Assembly (NCBI GenBank): GCA_028673005.1
Contig: CM054116.1
Span: forward strand, 148,921,173-148,985,172
Source of the DNA: Tanypteryx hageni
Taxonomy: Eukaryota; Arthropoda; Insecta; Odonata; Petaluridae
Length of the DNA stretch: 64,000 bases
Reading direction: 5' to 3'
In this document: positions 55,119 through 64,000 of the stretch, one piece after another
How positions within the stretch are numbered: the first letter of the stretch is position 1
Layout of the letters: the number at the start of each line of letters is the position of its first letter
Program-made: the position numbers and the translations under genes
Notes under the pieces: model-generated
Told to the model about the DNA's origin: nothing
The model's input: the letters and a program-made list of their open reading frames with translations, nothing else
Databases searched by the model: none

Positions 55119-57983
55119 TCACCCTCTAAAAAAAAAACATTTACATTTTGACCTAAATTGCTTAAGCGATTTAGGAAAGGGTTTAAAGATTTCCTCCGGT
55201 AGCTCATTCCATTCACAGATTCCTCTATTTAGAAAAAAGTTCTTGGCGACGTTTGTCTTCTGCGGCCTGTATTTAATTTTATATTTGTGGTTGTTTTTTC
55301 CTATGTAGTGAGGTTTCTCGATCCCAGATGATAAATTTTCCCATGCCCCTTTATTATTTAATATTTTAAAAATCCCACATAGCCTGTTGAGTTTCCTTCT
55401 ATTTTCCAATGATTCCCAACCTAACACTCTTATCATTTCCATTACACTTTCAGTCTTCTTATGCTTCCCCATCATGTATCTGGCAGCCTTTCTTTGGACT
55501 TTTTCTAACTTATTTATTTGCCCCACTTCATACGGATCCCATACATTCGTAGAGTATTCCAAAATTGGTCTAATAATGGCTTTATACGCTAACTCCTTGG
55601 TGGCTGTACCACTCCCCTTGAGGTTCCTCATCACCCAATGTAGGGATTTATATGCCTTTCCTACCACATGGTCAATATGCTGACCCCACCCAAAATTTAC
55701 TGAAATGATTATTCCTAAGTATTTACAGTAGTCACTTTTAGGTACGTAGTCACCCATTAGCTGATATTGCCTACATTCCTTAACTCTTCTTTTGGTAAAA
55801 GTTATAAGCTTACTTTTCTCAACATTTATGTCCATTTTATTAATTGCTATCCAGGTATCCACCTTCACTAAGTCCTCTTGTAAGTTGATCCTATCATTCT
55901 GACTTCTTATTTTCCTATATATTATGCAGTCATCAGCAAAAAGACATTTCTGAAGTTACTTCCTCATGAAGATCATTGATATACATGAGGAACAATAGAG
56001 GGCCTAGGACACTCCCCTGGGGGACCCCAGATGTGACAGGTACTTCTTTTGAGTATGCTTGTCCTACTCTGACCCTTTGTGTCCTCCCGGTGAGGAATTC
56101 TTTTATCCACCTTATAACCCTTTTGTCAATATTTAGCTTCTTAACTTTCTCGTGTAAACGGTCGTGGGGTACACTATCGAATGCTTTTTTGAAGTCTATA
56201 ACTATTGCATCAGTTTCCTCCCCATTGTCTAAGGTGTCAGCAATATCTTGACAGAGTCCTAGAAGCTGAGTCTCACATGAATATCCTTTTCGAAATCCAT
56301 GTTGGTTCCTATAGAGCCAGTTACTTTTATCCCAAAATTTTCGAATATATTTCGCAATTATTTTTTCCAACAACTTGCACACGACCGATGTTAAGCTTAC
56401 TGGTCTATAGTTTTCAACCTTAGTTTTTCTTCCCTCCCTTGTATATAGGAATAACATTTGCTTTTTTCCAATCAGATGGTAAGTCATGGTAATTTAGGGT
56501 TATGTAGAACAATGTCCTTATGTATGGAACTATTGCTTCCGCACCCAACTTCAGTGCATCAATCGAAATATTATCAGGCCCCATCGACTTATTTTTTGGT
56601 TGCTCACTAATGACTTTCAGTATTTCACCATCTTTTACCTTTATATAGTCCATTTTGTTTGTGTCTTCCTCAAATTTCTTTGATGGCGAATCCCTTCTAT
56701 TGATTGAGGCATCCACTCTTCTACTTGTACCATCACTTCCCTTAAAAACACTAGCGTACCAGTTATTCAGTTCGTTCGCTTTGCCCACGTCGTCCGGTAT
56801 CACAATATCCTCGTTGGATTCAATGGCTACTATATCCTCGTGATTATCCTTTTTCCTTTTAATATATTTGAAGAATTTGTTTGTATTCTTCTTGTCTAAT
56901 ACGTTCAGTAAATAATTATCCCTGGCTTTCACTTTTTCTCTATTTAAATTACTAAATAGTATTTTATATTTTTCCAGGTACTCAGGTCCTAAGTGTTTCT
57001 CTGTATGCGCAATTCTAACTATTCTCTTCAGCCTCCGTATGTTTAGATTATAGTATTCGGGGTCGCTATTATTTTTAAGCATTTTTTTGTGGAACATACT
57101 TTACTAGCCCTTCATAAATGATGTCCTTGAATGCATTCCATATATCATTAATACTCCCCCCTTCACCTGCCCACATAGGGAAATGGTCCCTTAAGTGGTT
57201 TCTAAAACCTTCACTATTTCCTCTTCTATAATTCCAAATAAAATTTTTGCTCGATTTAGTTGCTTTGGTCGTGAGCCATTCTAATTCTATAAGCACTGCC
57301 GCATGGTCACTTAAACCTGGCATGATCTCCGGGCATATGTTTTGTAAATACGAACTTAAAAGAAAGACATCATGAATATTTCCTTTCCTTGTTGGTTTGT
57401 TTACCAACTGCGTGAACCCCTCCTCTTGAGTTAGATGATTAGCAATGCTTTGAGCCCTCCCATCTCCCACTGCGTCCCTATCCCACAGAACGTTCGGGAG
57501 GTTTAGGTGCCCCGCTATTAGGGTATAACTACCTGGTCTTTCTGAGCATTTATCTGCCAGAACCTCAAGCGTAAACATGCCATCATTTGGTTTCCTGTAT
57601 ACTCCTATAATATCCAATGCCTTCTTGCGATACTTATGAAGTAGTTTAATGCAAAGCATTTTGCAGTCGTCCCTTACCCACGTGCTTAATAGCTCTCCAT
57701 TAACACAAATAAAGACCCCACCTCCTCATTCATCTCTATCCCTCCTATACACAACAAATCCCTCCAGAAATATTTCACTAGAATAAATGTCCTTACTTAA
57801 CCAAGATTCCGTGCCTATGACTATGTCCGGTCTACAAACCTCAATTAAAGATTGAAATTCGACCCGCTTGTTTCTTATGCTACGGCAGTTAAGCTGAAGG
57901 ATCTTTAAGCCCTTTCCTTTGTACTCGTGAGCTTCCACCAAAACACCTCTAAATCCCCGTCCTAGTTTTCCTGTTGGTTGCAA
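55119..57983 (-). pseudogene. CR1-type ORF2 endonuclease-reverse transcriptase, several lesions
   Basis: The endonuclease begins KGLKILQLNCRSIRNKRVEF with VIGTESWLS; the usual GDFN/GDLN motif reads AGHLNLPN, losing a catalytic Asp, while GLSDHAAV keeps the C-terminal SDH. A stop at about 57726 and a frameshift near 57090 follow. The RT core shows [58 protein letters not shown] and, after a frameshift at about 55933, [10 protein letters not shown]. 55868-55119 carries the thumb and C-terminal region (KYLGIIIS, YSTNVWDPY, KVQRKAARYM). The enzyme would perform target-primed reverse transcription; inactive. Confidence 0.9.
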
Positions 57984-58885
57984 AATTTCACAACACTGTT
58001 TATAAGTCTACCGAACTTGAAGGAACCTCTTCTGTTCAAATGCAGTCCATCACAGCCCAAGTCCCCTTCACCAATCCAGCAATTAGGATCAGCAAAAAGC
58101 AGACCCTGTTTACTGCACACCCAGTCTATCCCTTAATTTATATAGTCTATTCTTCCATTATCCATATCACGTCTTCTAATTATTCTACTAATCACAATCT
58201 TGGCATCCATAAATTTCCGTTTGGGCGCAGTACACAGATCACAAATCAACCCCACAACATGATCATCTGATTTTGCCATCCTGATATCATTTGTCCCCAC
58301 GTGAATCACCACCACACGCTCCTCACCTCCCTTGCTGTGGTTCTCGATTTTCCTTTGTAGCTGCTCCGTCTTTATCGCTGGAAAACACTCCACCAACGCT
58401 CCTCCCTTGGAGCATTCGGCCCCGGCGAAACGTAACATCGAATCTCGCAATACAAGCACCTTAGGTTTTACGATGGCTTCCCCCGATCTCTCTATCTTCT
58501 CAACTTCAGTCCTATATTTTTTCCCTTGGACCTCATCCCTGAGTTTTTCTGCCCCCGTTTCCTTCCTCTTAATTTCCTCTCTCAGTTTCTCATTTTCCGC
58601 CATTAACTTCTTAATATTATTCCTGGTGGATTCTAATTCCGTCGTCAGCCTCTCTATAGTTTTCTCCTTTTCTTTCATTAACTTCTGGCCCCGTAATAAC
58701 CCGCAATCGCCACAATTCCACTCCTCCTTCACGCATTCTTCCAACATACTTTTTGAACAATTAAAATGATACCAATACCCACACATACTACACTGCACAC
58801 CATTTCTTAACTTCTTCCTACATGCAGTACACTTCAACACAACCCCACTACCGTCAACCCCCATTATAGCCTTGAAAACTTTCAC
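57968..58885 (-). pseudogene. CR1-type ORF1: PHD finger, coiled coil and SGNH esterase, one stop
   Basis: Start 58885. A PHD-like finger (CTACRKKLRNGVQCSMCGYW ... CGDC) is followed by a Lys/Glu-rich coiled coil (about residues 70-125). An SGNH esterase comes next: block I reads VLRDSML where GDS is usual, block III VVIHVGTNDI is intact, and the C-terminal block CDGLHLNRRG carries the Asp-His pair. One in-frame TAA at 58133-58135 splits the esterase; the frame then continues to a TAG near 57968, overlapping the ORF2 start. ORF1 binds element RNA; the esterase role is not settled. Confidence 0.85.
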
Positions 58886-58929
58886 TTTACGGAGCGTTCA
58901 GCAGGCACGTCCATTCACTACGACGGTTC

Positions 58930-59274
58930 GACATCTCTCTAACATATATTCATTTATTCATAGTGTTGTCTTATGGCAGGTCTTCCCAATTCATTGATTT
59001 GTTTTTTACTAGGAAATATACATACATGGTGTTTTGGTTTTCCGTTGCCTTCCACACTGTACACACATACAGAAGGGAGGAGGGAAACCCGGCGCCAGCA
59101 TTTGCCTACTCTTTGTGAAGAGCACCAAGGGGGCCACTGTTTAATGTTTCTTCCGAGGGTTTGAATGCTGAATTTGTGCCAGGCGACCTTGAAAAAATCA
59201 TACTTGCATGGGATTCATGCCTGCTGCCTTTTCAAGCAGCCAGCATCCTAACTACTACATCACCGGCATCCCTC

Positions 59275-59275
<1 letters not shown>
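58930..59275. other. Unassigned sequence, possibly an interspersed repeat
   Basis: Moderately GC-rich stretch with strings such as CCGTTGCCTTCCAC and CCGGCGCCAGCA, between the CR1-like 5' end and a (TA)n tract. I recognise no gene; a repeat is likely. Confidence 0.35.

Positions 59276-59362
<87 letters not shown>
59276..59362. repeat. (TA)n microsatellite
   Basis: About 87 bp of pure TA dinucleotide. It lies before the 3' side of a Penelope-like element (minus strand). Confidence 0.97.
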
Positions 59363-59363
<1 letters not shown>

Positions 59364-59389
59364 CGATACGGAAAAGAAATAATATGATG

Positions 59390-60645
59390 AAATAAATGCA
59401 ACGAGAGGTTGAGAGGGATAGGAAGGAGCCAGTGAACACTTACCATACAGTGGTGGACGTCCACAGCGATAGAGGAAGGCTTGTAATTTGGAGCTTTCGG
59501 GCAACACACGCCCTTTTTCAGCGAGAGAAATACGGAGACTAAAAATAAGCGTAACACTGGAGGTAGGGGTTCGGGAAAAGAGGGGATAGAGGAAGGGGAA
59601 AGAGGGGTAAGGCAAAAGGAAAAAGAGGGGTGATTGGAGTGGGAGTGTTAGCGAAGGTTTAAACCTGGTAAGGAGAGGGAGCGGAGGATGTCAATATGGG
59701 CTAGTTCCCATTGACGGAGTTGTAGCGCGGGGAAACTACTTGGAAGAGCACGAATAGTTTTTACCGTGAAGCAGCTATTGAAGGGAAGGGAGTGCCACCG
59801 GAAGGGGGCACCTAAGAGAGACGCTATTCCGATGACCATTCATGCGGATGGTAAGGGGTGTGGTTGTGAGGCCTACGTAGAACGCGGGGCATTGTGTGCA
59901 GATAAGAAGATATATTACGTTTTTGGAGGTACAAGTGCTGCGGGATAAGATAGGATAGGAGATTTGGGTAACGGGGCTGGTAAATGAGGAAGAAGTATCT
60001 AAGATGGGGCAAGTGAGGCAACGTGGTCTTTTACAAGGGGAGGACCCTGCGGGGGATGGTGGAGGGCCGGTGGGGAGTTCCTTGCGCCATAGCAGGTCGC
60101 CAAGATTCCTAGGTCGGTGGAAGGATATCATAGGGGGCTTAGGGAAGAGTAGCATAGTTGTGGGTGTGTTAAGCAGAATTGGATGGGCGGCCGCGAGGAT
60201 GTTATTTAGGGCTTCGTGCAGCCCCAGGTGAAAGGTTGTAGTGAGAGTCAGAGGGACTTCTGTCTTCGAGGGTGGTTTCAACATTGGTGGGTGTCTGGAG
60301 GGGATGGAGATGGCACGATATATTTCGTTGCGGACTAAGTTAGCAGGGTATCCTCGATTGAGGAAAGCCTCAAGGAATAAGGCGCAATAATCCGATAGCG
60401 ACGTGCTATCCGAGCAGATTCTAAAGCCACGCTTGGCAAGGGAGTACGGAAGAGATTTCTTTGTGTGTTGTGGGTGGCAGCTGGTATAGTGGAGGAATTG
60501 TAGGTGGTTGGTATCTTTAATGTGCACTGAGGTGCCAATGTGTCCATTACGGAGAAGGAGGTTAACATCGAGGAACATGGAGTTTGTTGTAGAAGAGTAA
60601 TGAGTGAAAGAGAGGGTGCGATGGGTGGAAACCTCAACCACTCGT

Positions 60646-60648
<3 letters not shown>
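59390..60648 (-). mobile_element. Penelope-like element, C-terminal half
   Basis: Minus-strand element bounded by (TA)n tracts (59276-59362 and 60649-60730). It keeps the end of the reverse transcriptase region, the linker and the GIY-YIG endonuclease; the catalytic RT core is missing, truncated at the (TA)n tract. Confidence 0.85.
59648..60645 (-). pseudogene. Penelope-like protein, RT C-terminus and GIY-YIG nuclease
   Basis: The open frame reads FLDVNLLLRNGHIGTSVHIK, LHYTSCHPQHTKKSLPYSLA, FRICSDSTSLSDYCALFLEA and RGYPANLV, the conserved post-RT region of Penelope-like elements. It then shows CLTCPILDTSSSF and the GIY-YIG nuclease core NVIYLLICTQCPAFYVGLTT ... RMNGHRNSV. A frameshift at about 59780-59830 separates the final NCFTVKTIRALPS ... 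LRQWELAHIDILRSLSLPGL segment ending at 59648. The YADD active site is absent. The nuclease makes the nick used for target-primed reverse transcription. Confidence 0.88.

Positions 60649-60730
<82 letters not shown>
60649..60730. repeat. (TA)n microsatellite
   Basis: About 82 bp of TA repeat between two Penelope-like copies. Confidence 0.97.
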
Positions 60731-60732
<2 letters not shown>

Positions 60733-60764
60733 CAGCTTACGGATAAGGAAAGGTAAAATGGATA

Positions 60765-61385
60765 TATAGATGGCAACAAGGTGTTGGGATGAGGAAACCC
60801 AGTGAACACTCACCAATCGGACGACTTCAGGTTGGCGAGGCCCCGGGGATGTGGAAGCGACACACGTAAAAGAACACTAAAACACAAAAACATCACAAAC
60901 ATAGAAGCTTTCGGAATTATTCCTTCATCAGCTACAGAGAGAGAACTGATGGCGGTGACACTGGGTGGAGGCATGGCGGTGGAAGGGTAGCGCGGAAAGG
61001 TCGAGGATTGGAGGATACGGAGGGGGTTGGGGATTGGTAGGGGGTTGGGAGAAAACAGAAAGGGAGTGAAAAGTTATCGAAGGTTGAGGCCAGGGGGAGT
61101 GAAGGAGTTTAGGAGATGGATATGTGAAAGCTCCCACTGACGGAGTTGGGGAGCCGAAGCATTGTCGGGGAGAGCGCGAATGACTCTCACTGTGAAGCAG
61201 TTGTTAAACTTTAAATTATGCTTGTTCGCATGAACGGCCACCGGCAGCGGTCATTTGAGAATGACGCTGTTGCGGTGGCCGTTCATGCGGATGTTGAGGG
61301 GATTGCTGGTGAGGCCAACATAAAAGGCGGGACATTGGGTGCATCTCAGGATGTAAATGATATTGCAGGTGGTTTGTGATGTTTC
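60765..61385 (-). mobile_element. Penelope-like element, nuclease end and 3' UTR
   Basis: The minus strand carries the GIY-YIG segment YILRCTQCPAFYVGLTSNPL ... RMNGHRNSV (about 61380-61260), a stop, then NCFTVRVIRALPD and LRQWELSHIHLLNSFTPPGL ending near 61085. A 3' UTR with a hammerhead-like core (60909-60931) follows, then the terminus CACCTTGTTGCCATC. It is a second, related copy next to 59390-60648. Confidence 0.82.
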
Positions 61386-61525
61386 TGTGTTTTTAGTGTT
61401 CTTTTACATGTGTCGCTTCGACATCCCCGGGGCCTCGCCAACCTGAAGTCGTCCGATTGGTGAGTGTTCACTGGGTTTCCTCATCCCAACACCTTGTTGC
61501 CATCTATATATATATATATATATAT
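61375..61525 (+). mobile_element. Penelope-like terminal fragment plus (TA)n
   Basis: TGATGTTTCTGTGTTTTTAG through CACCTTGTTGCCATC repeats the 3' terminal sequence of the Penelope family in plus orientation, back to back with the previous minus-strand copy. It ends on a (TA)n tract at 61506-61525. Confidence 0.75.
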
Positions 61526-62236
61526 TTCATATTTCATCATTACAAATATTTTTTTAATTTTAGATATTTCAACTCCGGAGGGATTTTCATTTTTCCCTTA
61601 TGTAAAAATAATAGACTAAAACAATCCCAAAACTACGCAAATTTTAGAATTTTATACATTCTTCATTATGGGGTTCTAATGCTACACATGTATGCCAAAT
61701 TTTAAAGTTGTAGCACTTCTATAAGTAAAATAATAATTTTCTAATTGTTTAAATTTAAATAACTTTTAATGGCCGCCGCAATTCATATATGGTGAAAATG
61801 AAATGTTTATTTGTGCAAATTCACTACTCTGTAAATAATTTGAAAATTTCAGCTTCCTAACTCATCCCGTAGTACCTAAACAGTTATCTATTTGTTTAAA
61901 CTTTAAGAATTTTTAACTGCCAAACAAATTAAAATATCAAAATTTCTATAATCCCCATTTCGATTTTTTAATAATTCTACTTATAAAAAAAAATTTCAAC
62001 TCCGTAGCACATGCGGAAATACATAAACCTTGAAAATTTGTTCAAACAATTGCGTATTTTTTGCATCCGCATTGTTGCACTTTTTGAAGATTTTCGTTTT
62101 TTGTAGCAGGTTTTGCACAAAATCTTACTGAAGAAATAAATTTCGAATCTCCAACTCATCTGAAAGTGCTTAAACATTAGTATCCTCCTATATGTTATAT
62201 GTCATCTCCTCCTCCTCTGTAAGAAACGTCTATATA
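61526..62236 (-). mobile_element. Helitron-like repeat Y, 3' truncated
   Basis: The body matches other Y copies (CTCCGGAGGGATTTTC, ACCTAAACAGTTATCTATTT). It ends with TTAGTATCCTCCTATATG and CTGTAAGAAACGTCTATATA at 62236. The hairpin end is replaced by (TA)n. Confidence 0.6.
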
Positions 62237-62540
62237 CTAGTAGAAGGTGCTTGCATTCTGCAAGCATATCATCTCACCTTCAAAAAACATTCATTTTTCA
62301 GACAGATATTTCATCATTACAAATATTTTTTAATTTGAAATATTTCACCTCCGCAGCGATTTTCGTTTTTCCATTATGTAAAAACAGTAGATTAAAACAA
62401 TCCCCAAACTTTGCAATTTTAAGAATTTTATACATTCTCCCTTTTGGGGTACTAATGCTACACATTTCTGCCAAATTTTTAAGTTGTAGTACTTCTAAAA
62501 ATTCGCAATTGTTTAAACAAATTTTCAAGCTTTATGTATT
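62237..62540 (-). mobile_element. Helitron-like repeat Y with perfect hairpin
   Basis: Minus-strand 3' end: hairpin 62249-62265 (perfect 7-bp arms GCTTGCA/TGCAAGC, 3-nt loop), then CTAG at 62237-62240 followed by T. It sits head-to-tail with the previous copy. Confidence 0.62.
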
Positions 62541-63401
62541 TCAATAATTAATATGCATACTGCAATGAATATGTTGATGTTACATTTTTATAATTAATAT
62601 TTTCTATTATTACATTATCTTGTTAAACTTTTAAGGTATCTTATATAGAATAATATATATCATTTAGACCTTAAATTTAACAATGCAGCCACCACAACAT
62701 GGCAAGTGTTTGTAGATGTGGCCACGATGAATTTTGCTCTGAGAATCACTGCTGTTAAGTCTTTAATTTTTTTCTCGCAGTTCCTTTAAATATTTATTAC
62801 TATTTAATCTATTTTGAATTTTTTAAAAATTTTACAGATATGGAGAAAGTCCTTTGGTGGCCACATCAGATTTTTTGGTGTGAGGTTGACCAAAATGACA
62901 TGCTGCTGCTCGGTTTCTGTGCGTTTTTGCATATTGAATCAGCTGAAGCTTATAGGTATTAATTTAGGCATATCTTTTCATTCTTGTAGCCATTACAATC
63001 TCAATATACGTGATATGATATTTATCCTAGATAAGTATAAATTATTTATGACATCTACATGAGTTCTACTGTTCCATGGCAGCAATTGTGCTATTCAACG
63101 TACCGAAATTGTAATCACTGTATGAGGACATGTATTAAAACGTAATAATGAAAATGTGTTTTCGGGGTTCATGTTGCATAAGATATTACTGTATATATTA
63201 ACAAAATTTTCACTATTAATTATTAATAATGTATATTTTAATGTTTCTGTGATGAATGACTGCCAATTTCATTTTTTGGATGAGTGTGTTCGTTAGTGTC
63301 AGTATTGAGAACAATAATAATCTTACCTTTGGCGTATAAGATGCAGACTGATTTGGGGATCATTTTTTCTGGAAAAAAAGTCTTATATGCAGGAAAATCC
63401 A

Positions 63402-63402
<1 letters not shown>
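62541..63402. other. No gene seen
   Basis: AT-rich sequence; short frames lack motif support. No repeat is recognised except its right flank, which becomes (TA)n. Confidence 0.4.

Positions 63403-63486
<84 letters not shown>
63403..63486. repeat. (TA)n microsatellite
   Basis: About 84 bp of TA repeat at the start of a Penelope-like terminal sequence. Confidence 0.97.
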
Positions 63487-63492
<6 letters not shown>

Positions 63493-63678
63493 CTTTACGT
63501 TACTCTTTCGCTGAAGAAGGGCACAGGTCCGATAAGCTTGCGTGTGTTTATGTGTTCGTGTGTTTTACGTTTCTCTTCGACGCCCCCAGCAGCCTGTCAA
63601 CTTGGTAAGTGTCTGCTGGGCTTCCCTCAACACCTTGTTGCCACCCTCATCACTACCTTACTACCTTTTCTTTCCTTA

Positions 63679-63682
<4 letters not shown>
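63487..63682 (+). mobile_element. Divergent Penelope-like terminal sequence
   Basis: Resembles the 3' terminal sequence of the other copies (CTGAAGA core at 63511-63517 with GATA in place of GAAA, CTTCGACGCCCCCAGCAG, CAACACCTTGTTGCC) but belongs to a divergent subfamily. A (TA)n tract follows at 63683-63771. Confidence 0.65.

Positions 63683-63771
<89 letters not shown>
63683..63771. repeat. (TA)n microsatellite
   Basis: About 88 bp of TA repeat between Penelope-like ends in opposite orientations. Confidence 0.97.
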
Positions 63772-63773
<2 letters not shown>

Positions 63774-64000
63774 ATGTCAACAAGGTGTTGGGATGAGGAA
63801 ACCCAGTGAGCACTCACCAATCAGACGACTTCAGGTTGGCGAGGCCCCGGGGATGTCGAATATATATATATATATAGATGTCAACAAGGTGTTGGGATGA
63901 GGAAACCTCTCTCTCTGTAGCTGAAGAAGGAGTAGTTCCGAAAGCTTTACGTTTGTGATGTTTCTGTGTTTTTGTGTTATTTTACGTGTGTCGCTTCGAC
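63772..64000. mobile_element. Rearranged Penelope-like termini
   Basis: 63772-63859 is a minus-oriented terminus (GTCAACAAGGTGTTGGGATG ... CCCCGGGGATGTCGA). After (TA)n at 63860-63876 comes another minus-oriented tip (63877-63907). That tip switches at GAGGAAACC directly into plus-oriented 3' UTR with a hammerhead-like core (63921-63943) running off the window end. Confidence 0.7.

Larger units (their letters stand above)
54777..58900 (-). mobile_element. CR1-type LINE with both ORFs
   Basis: The 4.1-kb element on the minus strand has ORF1 (PHD finger, coiled coil, SGNH esterase), ORF2 (endonuclease-RT) and a 3' end in a short tandem AAACAATAAACAATAT tail at about 54777. This architecture is typical of the CR1 group. 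The 3' UTR contains a GC-rich stretch (GGGCCCCGGGACCAC) near 55060. Confidence 0.88.

Noticed and set aside
59276..60809. Long Ile-Tyr repeat peptides
   Set aside because: They are translations of (TA)n microsatellites, seen also at 52342, 63403 and 63683; not proteins.

Overview
This is a eukaryotic, AT-rich, transposon-saturated stretch. The one host coding piece I can support is a single spliced exon (6772-7136, minus strand) of an FAD-dependent spermine/acetylpolyamine oxidase. Everything else that codes resembles transposable elements common in arthropods: several piggyBac lineages, mariner, Tigger/pogo, hAT, two RTE/BovB-type LINE families, a CR1-type LINE, a BEL/Pao LTR element, Penelope-like elements and Helitron-like repeats. 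I infer a large-genome arthropod, probably an insect; the order is not determinable from this sequence. Layout: 1-2.4 kb has no clear gene and ends in a Tigger-type terminus. 2.8-11 kb holds three piggyBac copies around the host exon. 11-13 kb holds a hAT MITE and a mariner. 12.9-22 kb is one interspersed repeat (called X here) broken by RTE-A, RTE-B and a 2.7-kb element with about 600-bp inverted ends. 22.2-27.5 kb is a piggyBac broken by a nearly intact Tigger, which itself carries a foldback element. 27.7-33 kb holds fragments of an uncharacterised transposon protein family, a piggyBac 3' end, Helitron-like repeats (called Y) and a TIGD1-like Tigger relic. 33.8-36 kb is a second long-inverted-repeat element. 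36.4-39.7 kb is a full-length RTE-B with an 11-bp target duplication. 39.8-41.4 kb is Y repeats. 41.4-50.9 kb is a second copy of X, broken by a BEL/Pao provirus that itself carries a hepadna/DIRS-like YLDDW reverse transcriptase segment and a 1.3-kb piggyBac MITE. 51-54.8 kb holds Y, a Penelope end, a mariner deletion derivative and an inverted duplicate of the RTE-A/X junction seen at 15 kb. 54.8-58.9 kb is a CR1-type LINE with both ORFs. 59-64 kb is Penelope-like pieces, Y repeats and long (TA)n tracts. No operons or host pathways are visible. The genes act as selfish elements in nested layers, so relative insertion order can be read: X is older than RTE-B and the long-TIR element inserted in it, piggyBac is older than Tigger, which is older than the foldback, and X is older than BEL, which is older than its internal insertions. 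Almost all coding frames carry stops or frameshifts. The least decayed are the Tigger (one stop) and the second RTE-B (two stops). The most novel-looking material is the pair of long-TIR elements, the RT-RNase H segment with an overlapping gag-like frame, and the Helitron-like arrays.
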